Source: Streptomyces hygroscopicus
GTDB taxonomy: Bacteria; Actinomycetota; Actinomycetes; Streptomycetales; Streptomycetaceae
DNA length: 64,000 nt
NCBI RefSeq assembly: GCF_026168105.1
Contig: NZ_LBMW01000019.1
Coordinates: 1 to 64,000, forward strand
Reading direction: 5' to 3'
Part shown: in pieces, positions 24,921 through 33,548 of the stretch
How the letters are laid out: each line of letters starts with the position of its first letter
Numbering within the stretch: the stretch's first letter is position 1
Made by a program: the position numbers and the translations under genes
Notes under the pieces: model-generated
Seen by the model: only the letters and a program-made list of their open reading frames with translations
Told to the model about the DNA's origin: nothing
The model's database searches: none

Positions 24921-25766
24921 ATGATCGAAGACTTCGAAACCATCGACGAGTTTCTCACCCACGGCACGTCCGGCGTCGAGGAGGCCATCCGCACGGCCGC
25001 CGCCACCGAGATCATGCCGCGCTTCCGCCAGCTCGCGGCGCACGAGATCAATGAGAAGAGCGGCCCGCACGACCTGGTCACGGACGCCGACCGCAAGGCC
25101 GAGATCCGCCTCACCGAAGCGCTCGCCAAGCTGCTGCCCGGCTCCGTCGTGGTGGGCGAGGAAGCGGTCCACGCCAACCCGGCGACGTACGAGGCGGTCC
25201 GGGGCGAGGCGCCGGTCTGGATCGTCGACCCGGTCGACGGCACCCGGCAGTTCGTCCACGGCGACCCCGGCTTCTGCACGCTGGTCTCCCTCGCCCAGGA
25301 CGGCGTCGTGCGCGCCTCGTGGACCTACGCACCGGCCCTCGACCAGCTGGCCACGGCGACCAGGGGCGGGGGTGCGTTCCTCGACGGCGTGCGCCTGCGC
25401 TCGGGCTCGCCCGAGCCGGACCGCGACCTGGACGTGGCCACCTCCCACCCGTACTACACGACGGACGAACAAAAGCGCGCGCTGCTCGGCCTGCACACCG
25501 AGGGCGTCCGTCCCCGGCCGTGCGGCTCGGCGGGTCTGGAGTACCTCCACATCGCCCAGGGCGTGCTGGACGCCACCGCCTTCTCCTGGGAAGCGGCCTG
25601 GGACCATGCGGCGGGCCTGCTCCTGGTCGAGGAGGCGGGCGGCACCCATCTCACCCGGACGGGTGAACCGTTCCGCATCACGGGCGGCAACGCCCTGCCG
25701 TTCACCACGGCCCGGGACGAAGCCACGGCCCGCCGTGTGGCGGGGCTGCTGGCGGGCGGTGCCTGA
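24921..25766 (+). CDS. Inositol-monophosphatase-family phosphatase
   Basis: A 281-residue Mg-dependent phosphatase with the family motifs GEEAVHA (metal), WIVDPVDGTRQFVHG (metal ligands), and WEAAWDHAAGLLLVEEAGG near the C-terminus. The family includes inositol-phosphate, histidinol-phosphate, fructose-1,6-bisphosphate and PAP phosphatases; the exact substrate cannot be assigned. I chose the ATG at 24921 (GGGAG upstream); an earlier frame start at 24891 would add only 10 non-conserved residues. It stands alone between the broken GGT gene and the oxidoreductase. Confidence 0.9.
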   Translation: MIEDFETIDEFLTHGTSGVEEAIRTAAATEIMPRFRQLAAHEINEKSGPHDLVTDADRKAEIRLTEALAKLLPGSVVVGEEAVHANPATYEAVRGEAPVWIVDPVDGTRQFVHGDPGFCTLVSLAQDGVVRASWTYAPALDQLATATRGGGAFLDGVRLRSGSPEPDRDLDVATSHPYYTTDEQKRALLGLHTEGVRPRPCGSAGLEYLHIAQGVLDATAFSWEAAWDHAAGLLLVEEAGGTHLTRTGEPFRITGGNALPFTTARDEATARRVAGLLAGGA

Positions 25767-25915
25767 ACGGAAAGCCCGGCTTCGCCGGTCCCCGACGGCC
25801 GCACCTCTCCGCCCTCCCGCCCCTCACTGCGCGGCAGCAACCCGCGCCCCGGGGTTGTCAGTCCTCCGGCATATCCTGATCCCCAGTGGCCGTCGGCTGA
25901 CGAAGGAGTCCGAAG

Positions 25916-27334
25916 GTGCCGTCGATGCTCGATGCGGTCGTGGTGGGAGCGGGACCCAACGGACTGACGGCTGCCGTGGAGCTGGCCCGCCGCGGCTTCT
26001 CCGTGGCCATTTTCGAGGCCCGGGGCACCATCGGCGGCGGCGCCCGTACCGAGGAGCTGACCCTGCCCGGCTTCCGGCACGACCCGTGCTCGGCGGCACA
26101 CCCCCTGGGCATCAACTCGCCGGCGTTCCGGGCACTGCCCCTGGAGCGGTACGGCCTGGAATGGCTGCACGCCGAGCTCCCCATGGCGCACCCCTTCACC
26201 GACGGCAGTGCCGCGGTGCTCTCCCGGACCGTGGCCGAGACGGCCGCCTCCTTCGGCCCCCGGGACGCGGGGGCGTACCGCCGGCTGGTCGAGCCCTTTC
26301 TGAGCCGCTGGGACACCCTCGCCCGGGACTTCATGTCCCTGCCCCTGACCGCGCTGCCCCGCGACCCGGTGACCCTGGCCCGCTTCGGCCTGGTCGGGCT
26401 GCCTCCCTCGACCTGGCTGATGCGCCGCTTCCGCGACGAGCGGGCGAAGACCCTGTTCGCCGGGCTCGTCGCGCATGTGATGGCTCCCCTCGACGGCTTC
26501 GCCACCGGCGCGATCGGCCTGGTCTTCGCGCTCGCCGCGCACGCCCGCGGCTGGCCGGTGGCCCGCGGCGGCTCCCAGTCCGTCTCCGACGCCCTCGCCG
26601 CCTACCTGAAGGATCTGGGCGGCACCGTCCACACGGACTACGAGGTCAAGCGGCTCGACGACCTGCCCCCGGCGCGCGCATACGTGTTCGACACCTCGCC
26701 CACCGCGCTCGCCCGCATCGCGGGTCTCGGCCGCTATTACGACGGGTACCGGTACGGCCCGGGCGTCTTCAAGATCGACTACGCGCTCGACGGACCGGTG
26801 CCGTGGACCGCGAAGGAGCCGCGGGTCGCCGGCACCGTGCAGATCGGGGCGAACAGCGCGGAGATCGGCACCGCACTGCGCGCCGCCTCCCGGGAGGGCC
26901 GCGCCCCCGACGCCCCGTTCCTGATCACCGTGCAGCCCAGCGTTGCCGACCCCACCCGGGCCCCGGCGGGCAAGCAGGTGTTCTGGGCGTACGGCCATGT
27001 GCCGAACGGCTGGCAGGGAGACCTCACGGACGCCATCGAACGCCAGTTGGAGCGCTTCGCGCCGGGCTTCCGTGACCGCGTCCTGGCCCGCGCCACGGCG
27101 GGGCCGCCTGAACTGGCCGCCCGCAACCCCAACTACGTCGGCGGTGACATCGCCTCCGGAGCGGCGTCCGGGCTCCAGCTCCTGCTGCGCCCCAAGCCGT
27201 CCCTGTTCCCGTACCACACCCCGCACCCGGCCGTCTTCATCTGTTCGTCGGCCACCCCGCCGGGGCCCGGCGTGCATGGCATGTCCGGGCACAACGCGGC
27301 GAAGGCCGTCTGGAGGAGGCTGAGACAGAGATGA
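25916..27334 (+). CDS. FAD-dependent oxidoreductase, CrtI/phytoene-desaturase-like
   Basis: A 472-residue flavoprotein with an N-terminal FAD motif (DAVVVGAGPNGLTAAVELAR, then EARGTIGGGARTEEL) and a C-terminal GPGVHGMSGHNAAKAV. It belongs to the NAD(P)/FAD-dependent superfamily including phytoene desaturases and amine oxidases, but there are no carotenoid genes around it. The GTG start at 25916 has GAAGGAG at a suitable distance; ATG 25925 is an alternative. It is coupled by ATGA to the macrodomain gene. It is only distantly related to the cluster flavoenzyme at 3176. Confidence 0.87.
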   Translation: MPSMLDAVVVGAGPNGLTAAVELARRGFSVAIFEARGTIGGGARTEELTLPGFRHDPCSAAHPLGINSPAFRALPLERYGLEWLHAELPMAHPFTDGSAAVLSRTVAETAASFGPRDAGAYRRLVEPFLSRWDTLARDFMSLPLTALPRDPVTLARFGLVGLPPSTWLMRRFRDERAKTLFAGLVAHVMAPLDGFATGAIGLVFALAAHARGWPVARGGSQSVSDALAAYLKDLGGTVHTDYEVKRLDDLPPARAYVFDTSPTALARIAGLGRYYDGYRYGPGVFKIDYALDGPVPWTAKEPRVAGTVQIGANSAEIGTALRAASREGRAPDAPFLITVQPSVADPTRAPAGKQVFWAYGHVPNGWQGDLTDAIERQLERFAPGFRDRVLARATAGPPELAARNPNYVGGDIASGAASGLQLLLRPKPSLFPYHTPHPAVFICSSATPPGPGVHGMSGHNAAKAVWRRLRQR

Positions 27335-27840
27335 CCACCATCACCCTGGTCCAGGGCGACATCACCGGCCAGAGCGCCGACGCGATCGTCAACGCGGCCA
27401 ACTCCTCACTGCTCGGCGGAGGGGGCGTGGACGGTGCCATCCACCGGCGTGGGGGTCCCGCGATCCTCGATGAGTGCCGCAAACTCCGGGCTTCCCGGTA
27501 CGGCAAGGGCCTGCCCACGGGCCGTGCGGTCGCCACCACGGCGGGCGAACTCGACGCCCGCTGGGTGATCCACACGGTGGGGCCCGTGTTCGCCACGTCG
27601 GAGGACCGCTCGGAACTGCTGGCGTCCTGCTACCGGGAGTCGCTGAAGGTCGCCGACGAACTGGGCGCCCGTACCGTCGCGTTCCCCGCCATCTCGACCG
27701 GCGTCTACCGCTGGCCGATGGAGGACGCCGCGCGCATCGCGGTGCAGACGGTGCGTGCCACGGACACCGCGGTCGAGGAGGTCAGATTCGTCCTCTTCGA
27801 CGAGCGGGCCTACGAGGCGTTCGCGGCACAAGTCGGCTGA
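27331..27840 (+). CDS. Macrodomain ADP-ribose deacetylase (YmdB type)
   Basis: A 169-residue macrodomain. QGDITGQSADAIVNAANSSL, GGGGVDGAIHRRGG and FPAISTGVYRWP are the ligand-binding loops of the MacroD/YmdB group, which hydrolyse O-acetyl-ADP-ribose and remove mono-ADP-ribose from proteins. O-acetyl-ADP-ribose is the by-product of sirtuin deacetylation, and a SIR2 gene lies 3 kb downstream, so the two could act in one path (inference). Its ATGA coupling to the flavoprotein gene suggests co-translation. Confidence 0.93.
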   Translation: MTTITLVQGDITGQSADAIVNAANSSLLGGGGVDGAIHRRGGPAILDECRKLRASRYGKGLPTGRAVATTAGELDARWVIHTVGPVFATSEDRSELLASCYRESLKVADELGARTVAFPAISTGVYRWPMEDAARIAVQTVRATDTAVEEVRFVLFDERAYEAFAAQVG

Positions 27841-27946
27841 CCGCTCGTCCACTTGACAGTGCGGGGCCGTACGGGGCGCCAGGTCGGCCCACGTACATGT
27901 CGGATTTCCGCCAGCCCGACTCCGGCGCGTGACCCATCCTGGAAGC

Positions 27947-29425
27947 ATGCAGAACGGGATGCACACCGACAGGGAACGCTGCGTGCGCGCGGTCCAGTCG
28001 AAGGACGCGCGCTTCGACGGCTGGTTCTTCACCGCGGTCCTGACCACGAAGATCTACTGCCGCCCCAGCTGCCCGGTGGTGGCGCCGAAGCCGGAGAACA
28101 TGATCTTCCACCCGAGCGCGGCCGCCTGCCAGCAGGCCGGATTCCGGGCCTGCAAGCGGTGCCGCCCGGACACCAGCCCCGGCTCGCCCGAGTGGAACCA
28201 GCGCGCCGACCTCGTCGCCCGCGCCATGCGGCTGATCGGCGACGGTGTGGTCGACCGCGAGGGCGTACCGGGCCTCGCCACCCGCCTCGGCTACAGCACC
28301 CGCCAGATCGAGCGCCAGCTCCTGGCCGAACTCGGCGCCGGACCCCTCGCGCTCGCCCGGGCCCAGCGCGCCCAGACCGCCCGCCTGCTCATCGAGACGA
28401 CCGCCCTGCCGATGGCGGACATCGCCTTCGCGGCAGGCTTCTCCTCCATCCGCACCTTCAACGACACCGTCCGTGAAGTCTTCGCGCTCTCCCCGAGTGA
28501 CCTGCGCGGACGCCTCCCGAGGACGACGGTGATCGCCCCCGGCGTCCTGACCCTGCGGCTGCCGTTCCGGGCCCCGCTCAACCCCGACAACCTCTTCGGA
28601 CACCTCGCCGCGACCGCCGTCCCGGGCGTGGAGGAGTGGCGCGACGGCGCCTACCGCCGCACGCTCCGGCTGCCGTACGGACACGGAATCGTGGCGCTGA
28701 CCCCGCGGCCCGACCACATCGCCTGCCGCCTCAGCCTCAGCGACATGCGCGACCTGCCCGTGGCCATCAGCCGCTGCCGCCGCATGCTCGACCTGGACGC
28801 CGATCCCGTCGCGGTCGACGACGAGCTGCGCACGGATCCGGTGCTGGCGCCCCTGGTCGACAAGGCGCCCGGGCGCCGGGTGCCGCGCACGGTGGACGAG
28901 GCCGAGTTCGCCGTACGGGCCGTCCTGGGCCAGCAGGTCTCCACCGCCGCTGCCCGAACCCACGCGGGACGCCTGGTCACCGCGCACGGCGAGCGGGTCG
29001 AGGACCCCGAGGGCGGCCTCACCCACCTGTTCCCGGCGCCCGAGGCGCTGGCCGCGCTCGACCCCGAGTCACTGGCCATGCCACGTACTCGTCGCACCAC
29101 CTTCACCACGCTCGTGACCCAACTCGCCGACGGAACACTCCACTTGGGGGTGGAGAGCGACTGGGCGGAGAGCCGCGCCCGGCTGCTGTCCCTGCCCGGC
29201 TTCGGCCCCTGGACGGTGGACGTGATCGCGATGCGGGCCCTCGGCGACCCCGACGCGTTCCTGCCCACCGACCTCGGCATCCGGCGCGCCGCACAGGAGC
29301 TGGGCCTGCCGTCCACTCCCGCCGCCCTCACGGCACGCGCAGCGGCCTGGCGGCCATGGCGGGCGTACGCGGTCCAGTACCTGTGGGCCACCGGCAGCCA
29401 CCCGATCAACTTCCTGCCCGTGTAA
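27947..29425 (+). CDS. Ada-type regulator fused to AlkA 3-methyladenine DNA glycosylase
   Basis: A 492-residue fusion. The N-terminal Ada zinc domain has the four-Cys arrangement (YCRPSCP and ACKRCRPD) that repairs methylphosphotriesters. An AraC-type HTH follows (FAAGFSSIRTFNDTVREVF). Then comes an AlkA-like glycosylase: the helix-hairpin-helix LPGFGPWTVDVIAMRALGD, with the catalytic Asp in PTDLGIRRAAQ. It senses and repairs alkylated DNA. It lacks the O6-methylguanine transfer domain, which the next gene supplies. The start ATG at 27947 is preceded by TGGAAG. The separation of Ada and Ogt matches what I recall of the Streptomyces ada-alkA / ogt pair. Confidence 0.93.
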   Translation: MQNGMHTDRERCVRAVQSKDARFDGWFFTAVLTTKIYCRPSCPVVAPKPENMIFHPSAAACQQAGFRACKRCRPDTSPGSPEWNQRADLVARAMRLIGDGVVDREGVPGLATRLGYSTRQIERQLLAELGAGPLALARAQRAQTARLLIETTALPMADIAFAAGFSSIRTFNDTVREVFALSPSDLRGRLPRTTVIAPGVLTLRLPFRAPLNPDNLFGHLAATAVPGVEEWRDGAYRRTLRLPYGHGIVALTPRPDHIACRLSLSDMRDLPVAISRCRRMLDLDADPVAVDDELRTDPVLAPLVDKAPGRRVPRTVDEAEFAVRAVLGQQVSTAAARTHAGRLVTAHGERVEDPEGGLTHLFPAPEALAALDPESLAMPRTRRTTFTTLVTQLADGTLHLGVESDWAESRARLLSLPGFGPWTVDVIAMRALGDPDAFLPTDLGIRRAAQELGLPSTPAALTARAAAWRPWRAYAVQYLWATGSHPINFLPV

Positions 29426-29439
29426 GGATGTTCAGGACC

Positions 29440-29928
29440 ATGACAGTGAAACAGCACACCGTGACCGACAGCCCGTACGGTCCCCTGACCCTGGTCGCTG
29501 CCGACGGCGTTCTGTGCGGCCTCTACATGACCGAGCAGCGCCATCGCCCACCGGAGGAGACCTTCGGCGAGCGCGACGACACACCCTTCGGTGAGGCCAT
29601 CGACCAGCTGGAGGCCTACTTCGCTGGCGAGTTGAAGGAGTTCACCCTCGAACTCCGCCTGGAGGGCACGCCGTTCCAGCGCCGGGTCTGGCAACAGCTG
29701 TGCCTCGTCCCCTACGGCGAGACCCGTTCGTACGGTGAACTGGCTGAGGCTCTCGGCAGTCCGAGCGCCTCGCGCGCGGTCGGACTCGCGAACGGCAAGA
29801 ACCCGATCGGCATCATCGTGCCGTGCCACCGGGTCGTGGGCGCGAACGGCAGCCTGACGGGCTACGGCGGCGGTCTGGACCGCAAGAAGCGTCTGCTGGA
29901 CTTCGAGAGCGGCGCGGCCCTCTTCTGA
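29440..29928 (+). CDS. ogt: Methylated-DNA-protein cysteine methyltransferase
   Basis: A 162-residue O6-alkylguanine-DNA alkyltransferase. The acceptor Cys is in IVPCHRVVG, with a following GYGGGLDRKKRLL, both invariant in the family. It takes the methyl group irreversibly, restoring guanine. It lies 14 bases after the Ada-AlkA gene, so the two are probably co-transcribed and induced together. The start is either ATG 29440 (used here) or ATG 29428. Confidence 0.95.
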   Translation: MTVKQHTVTDSPYGPLTLVAADGVLCGLYMTEQRHRPPEETFGERDDTPFGEAIDQLEAYFAGELKEFTLELRLEGTPFQRRVWQQLCLVPYGETRSYGELAEALGSPSASRAVGLANGKNPIGIIVPCHRVVGANGSLTGYGGGLDRKKRLLDFESGAALF

Positions 29929-30078
29929 CATCGCCGCCCCGGGTCCCCCACGCGGGGGAGTCGGTCCGCGGCCCGATCGGACGAGTCGGACGCGCCGCCC
30001 GAGCGGCGAGGCTGGTATCAAGATCCCGAGGTGCGAGAGCGGGCCCGCCGTGTCCTCGCCCCTCGGGAAGGAGGAACC

Positions 30079-30852
30079 GTGCCGGCCAGGAACGTCATCG
30101 TCAATCGCGCCACTCTCAGGCACCGCATCAGCTACGCCCTGCACCACCCGGGGCGGGTGCCGCGCCACATGGCCCGCGCCGCCCGGGACCTGTGGCTGCG
30201 CCGGCGCCGACCGGACCACATCTCGTACTACCGCGCCGTGATGCGGTCCGACACCCGCGCCGACCCGGACGCTGCGGTCGGCAGCCGCAGCCGGGAGCGG
30301 TGGCTGGCGGTGGGAGCGATGCAGTTCGACTACCTGCTCGGCCATGGTCTGCGTCCCGAGCACCGCATGCTGGAGATCGGGTGCGGCAATCTGCGCGGCG
30401 GCTGGCGGTTCATCCGCCATCTGGAGCCCGGGCACTACTACGGAATCGACATCTCACCCGACATTCTCTTCGCCGCGCACGACACGATCGTGGAGATGAG
30501 ACTGCAGGCCCGGCTGCCCACGCTGACCCCCGTGCGCGATCTGACGCTGCGTTTCCTGCCCGACGCGCACTTCGACGTGGTGCACGCGCACAGTGTCTTC
30601 TCGCACTCGCCGCTGCCGGTCATCGAGGAGTGTCTGGCCAACGTCGGCCGGGTGCTCGCACCGGCCGGCTGGTTCGACTTCACCTTCGACCGCACCGAGG
30701 GCAAGGAGCACCATGTGCTGCGGGAGGACTTCTACTACCGCACCGAGACACTCCTCGGCCTCGCCGCACGGCATGGCCTGAAGGCCCGCTTCATGGAGGA
30801 CTGGGAGGAACTGCCGCACGGTCAGTCGAAGATCCGCGTCACCGCTGCCTGA
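30079..30852 (+). CDS. Class I SAM-dependent methyltransferase
   Basis: A 257-residue methyltransferase. MLEIGCGNLRGGWRFI is SAM motif I, YYGIDISPDIL is the acidic loop, and HFDVVHAHSVFSHSPL is motif IV. The substrate is unknown. I chose the GTG at 30079 because GGAAGGAGG lies four bases upstream, an excellent ribosome site; the frame runs further upstream to 30031 with nothing conserved. The N-terminal 40 residues are Arg-rich. The neighbours do not indicate a pathway. Confidence 0.82.
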   Translation: MPARNVIVNRATLRHRISYALHHPGRVPRHMARAARDLWLRRRRPDHISYYRAVMRSDTRADPDAAVGSRSRERWLAVGAMQFDYLLGHGLRPEHRMLEIGCGNLRGGWRFIRHLEPGHYYGIDISPDILFAAHDTIVEMRLQARLPTLTPVRDLTLRFLPDAHFDVVHAHSVFSHSPLPVIEECLANVGRVLAPAGWFDFTFDRTEGKEHHVLREDFYYRTETLLGLAARHGLKARFMEDWEELPHGQSKIRVTAA

Positions 30853-30973
30853 TCACTCTCGATCTCACGGCGCACCCGCCGGGCCCACCCACCACCGCAC
30901 GCCCCGTCGCTGCCACCGCACCCGCAGCCCCGATGGGTGCAAGCGCCCGGAGGCTCAGGGTGCAAGCCGACCG

Positions 30974-31711
30974 CTAGTGGTTGCCTTCGGCGTTCAGCTG
31001 TCGTAGCAGGGCGGGCAGTGCGGTGCCGATCGGTCCCCGTACGACCTCGTCGGCGCGGTCGTCGTACGGTGTCGGGTCGGCGTTGACGATGACCAGACGG
31101 GCGCCGTGGTCGGCGGCCAGGCCCGCGAGTCCGGCGGCGGGCTGCACCTGGAGGCTGCTGCCGACGGCGATGAACACCTGGCACGCCTTGGTGATGGCGA
31201 CGGCCTCACCCAGCACCACCGGGTCGAGCCGTTCGCCGAACATCACCGTCGCCGACTTGAGGATGCCGCCGCAGTCCAGGCACGTCGGGTCGTTCTCCCC
31301 GGCCTCGACGCGCGCGAGGGCGTCTTCCATGGGGCCGCGCGCATGACACTTCGTGCAGATGACGCTGCGGGCGGTGCCGTGCAGTTCGAGTACCTTGCGG
31401 GCGGGCATTCCGGCGAGTTGGTGCAGCCCGTCCACGTTCTGCGTGATCACCCGGACCGGCACTCCGGACCGCTCCAGGTCGGCGACGGCCCGGTGCGCGG
31501 AGTTCGGCTCGGCCTTCAGCGTGCGGTTCTTGCGCCGCATCTGCCACGAGCGCCGCCGGATCTCCGGATCGCTCATGTAGTACTCGTAGGTCACGAGCTT
31601 TTCGGCTTCGGGATCCCGCCGCCACAGGCCGTTCGGGCCGCGATAATCGGGGATTCCGGAATCGGTGGAGATGCCTGCGCCACTCAGGATGGCGACGAGA
31701 GGCTTGTTCAT
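30974..31711 (-). CDS. SIR2-family NAD-dependent deacetylase (sirtuin)
   Basis: A 245-residue sirtuin of the CobB type. GAGISTDSGIPDYRG (NAD binding), TQNVDGLHQLAG, LELHGTARS (catalytic His) and two Cys-x-x-Cys pairs (CTKC and CLDC, zinc) are all present. It removes acyl groups from lysines using NAD and makes O-acetyl-ADP-ribose. The start ATG at 31711 is where sirtuin homology begins (NKPLVAILSG). The longer frame upstream to 31765 is not used. Confidence 0.94.
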   Translation of the reverse strand: MNKPLVAILSGAGISTDSGIPDYRGPNGLWRRDPEAEKLVTYEYYMSDPEIRRRSWQMRRKNRTLKAEPNSAHRAVADLERSGVPVRVITQNVDGLHQLAGMPARKVLELHGTARSVICTKCHARGPMEDALARVEAGENDPTCLDCGGILKSATVMFGERLDPVVLGEAVAITKACQVFIAVGSSLQVQPAAGLAGLAADHGARLVIVNADPTPYDDRADEVVRGPIGTALPALLRQLNAEGNH

Positions 31712-31832
31712 GGGCCCGAGGGTAGGACGCCCGTCCGCCCGGGGCGAACGGATATCGGGGCGCACCGGTCACCGGCGGCGTGCGCTGGTTGACGGAGGTC
31801 AACAGATGTCCGCGCTGCCGAGGGGACACGTG

Positions 31833-32303
31833 TCAGCCGACGCGGTGGCCGTTCTCCAGTTCCGCCGTTCCCGAGGCCTCCGCCAGGACGTCGAGCCCGG
31901 CCAGGACACGCAGACCCAGCGCGCCCGGCAGGTGTTCGGTCAGCTCCTCGCGCGGCACGAGCCGCCAGGACAGCAGCTCCTCCTCCTGCAGACGGATCGC
32001 CTTGAGCTCCTCCTCGCCGAGGACCCCGCCGTCGCCCTCGTCCAGCGCACGGGTCATTCCGGCGAGGTAGGCACGGCCGAGTCCGTCTTCGGCGGTGCGG
32101 TGCAGCACGCCGACGGTGTCCGGTGACTCGGCGGCGAGTTTGTCGGCGACCTCGCCCGTGCCGTCGGGTGAGTTGTCGTCGACCACGAGCAGGTGCAGGT
32201 TCGGTACCGGCAGGCCCGCGAGCAGGCCGGCCAGGACGGGCAGGTTGTCCCGCTCGTCGTAGGTCGGTACGACGACAACGGCCTTCGGGGATACGGCGGT
32301 CAT
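31833..32303 (-). pseudogene. Chimeric remnant: GT2 glycosyltransferase N-terminus fused to NUDIX C-terminus
   Basis: The 156-codon frame starts like a dolichol-phosphate-mannose-synthase-type GT2: AVVVVPTYDERDNLPVLAGL, then VDDNSPDGTGEVAD, up to about residue 90. It then switches to the C-terminal part of a NUDIX hydrolase (QEEELLSWRLVPREELTEHLPG) without the catalytic REUXEEXGU box. The glycosyltransferase lacks its downstream catalytic motifs and membrane anchor. An in-frame deletion between two genes that were once adjacent explains this best, with the junction near 32033. Neither enzyme is likely to be active. Confidence 0.8.
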
Positions 32304-32393
32304 CGGCAACTCCTGGGTCAGGCGCCGGGAACGGTTCAGCGGTACCGGCACTCCGCGTTCGCGGAGCGCTGGTCGCACTCCAATGGCTGGGGC

Positions 32394-33158
32394 CTACGCC
32401 CTCTTCTGCCGTAGATCGTGGCCGGCGCTGATGGCCGTGACGGCCAGGAGGCCCAGCGTCAAAGTTTCGACGAGGGAGCCAGGGCGAGGAGCGGTCCGGA
32501 CGATGGCGAGGAGGCTCTGGCCCGCTGCGAGGGCCAGTCCCGTCCCGATGTGCAGAAGGGCCGTGGACAGTCGGCGCGTGGTCGGCAGGGCGGCGGTCCG
32601 GGTGACGTGGGCGACGAAGGCACATAGGCGGAGTGCGACGAATCCGAGCGTGAGCCAGTAGAAGAGGACCACGGCGGCGTCGGCGAAGCCCGTGAGGTGT
32701 TCGGCCGTGCCGCTCCAGGCCGTCAGGCACAGGGCCACGACTGCGGCGGCCGGGGCGGTCAGGGTACGGACCGCCGAGGCCGTCAGGGTGCGGAGTGCTG
32801 CGCGGCTCGGCCGGGGAAGCGGCGCTGCGAGGACGATGCCGAGCAGGAGCGGTGCGATCCACAGGCTGGTGGCGGGGTGGTGGATGTCGGCCGTGAGGGT
32901 GGTGGAGGGTTCGGCGGAGCGCAGCAGCAGTCCGGTGACTGCCGCGAGCGCGAACAGGGCGACGGTCAGGACGCGGCGGGTCTGGCCGATGAACGTCTCG
33001 GGCCAGTCGCCGGGGTGCAGCCACAGCCGCGCCGCCCCCGCGAGGGTGTCGGGCCAGGAGCGGATTCCCGATGCGGACACCTCGTGACGGATGTCCTCGC
33101 CCCATCGCTCGCACACGGCCGGCGGGTAGAGCCGCGTCAGGAACGTGGCCGCGTTCAT
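32394..33158 (-). CDS. Membrane protein co-transcribed with a PadR regulator
   Basis: A 254-residue protein with about six hydrophobic segments and a short soluble N-terminus (TFLTRLYPPAVCERWGEDI) of the permease-prefix type often encoded directly after PadR genes. It overlaps the PadR stop by 4 bases. No enzymatic motif was found. Its role (transport, sensing, or stress) is unknown. The C-terminus is HDLRQKRA. Confidence 0.7.
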   Translation of the reverse strand: MNAATFLTRLYPPAVCERWGEDIRHEVSASGIRSWPDTLAGAARLWLHPGDWPETFIGQTRRVLTVALFALAAVTGLLLRSAEPSTTLTADIHHPATSLWIAPLLLGIVLAAPLPRPSRAALRTLTASAVRTLTAPAAAVVALCLTAWSGTAEHLTGFADAAVVLFYWLTLGFVALRLCAFVAHVTRTAALPTTRRLSTALLHIGTGLALAAGQSLLAIVRTAPRPGSLVETLTLGLLAVTAISAGHDLRQKRA

Positions 33159-33466
33159 GCCGGGGTGATCCCGAGTGCGCGCAGGCCGGCGGCGGAGATG
33201 CGGGCCATCTGCTGGAGTTCGGCGCGCAGTTGGTCGCGGCCCGCGTCGGTGATCTGCATGGTGCGGTGGCGTTCCTGGGCTTCTGCCGCCTGGTCCGCAG
33301 GCTGGATCAGCTCGCGCGCCTCCAGCCGGGACAGTGCTCCGTAGAGGCTGCCGGGGCCGAGTTTGCGGCCGGTGAGTTCTTCGATCGCGGTGTTGATGGC
33401 GTATCCGTGCAGCGGGCCGTCCGCGAGGACGGTGAGCACGAGCATCTGGGCGTCGTTGCTGCGCAT
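33155..33466 (-). CDS. PadR-family transcriptional regulator
   Basis: A 103-residue PadR protein: QMLVLTVLADGPLHGYAI is the start of the winged helix, and the recognition region is LGPGSLYGALSRLEARELI. PadR proteins are usually repressors of nearby transporter or membrane genes. ATG 33466 has AAGGAG five bases before it; the frame start at 33490 is not used. It is divergent from the membrane protein at 33549. The 82-bp space between them contains a candidate operator. Confidence 0.92.
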   Translation of the reverse strand: MRSNDAQMLVLTVLADGPLHGYAINTAIEELTGRKLGPGSLYGALSRLEARELIQPADQAAEAQERHRTMQITDAGRDQLRAELQQMARISAAGLRALGITPA

Positions 33467-33520
33467 GAGACTCCTTGCCTCCCGTCTCACATGGTACGAG
33501 CCGCGATGCTACTTGTCACG

Positions 33521-33539
33521 TAGTACGAGGTGCGTACTA
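33521..33539. promoter_or_regulatory. Candidate PadR operator
   Basis: In the gap between the divergent PadR and membrane-protein genes there is a perfect inverted repeat TAGTAC-N7-GTACTA. A related half-site (TGGTACGAG) lies about 30 bp upstream. Spaced AT-rich inverted repeats containing TAC/GTA are typical PadR targets. It lies 10 bp before the start of the gene at 33549. Confidence 0.5.
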
Positions 33540-33548
33540 TAACGGGCC

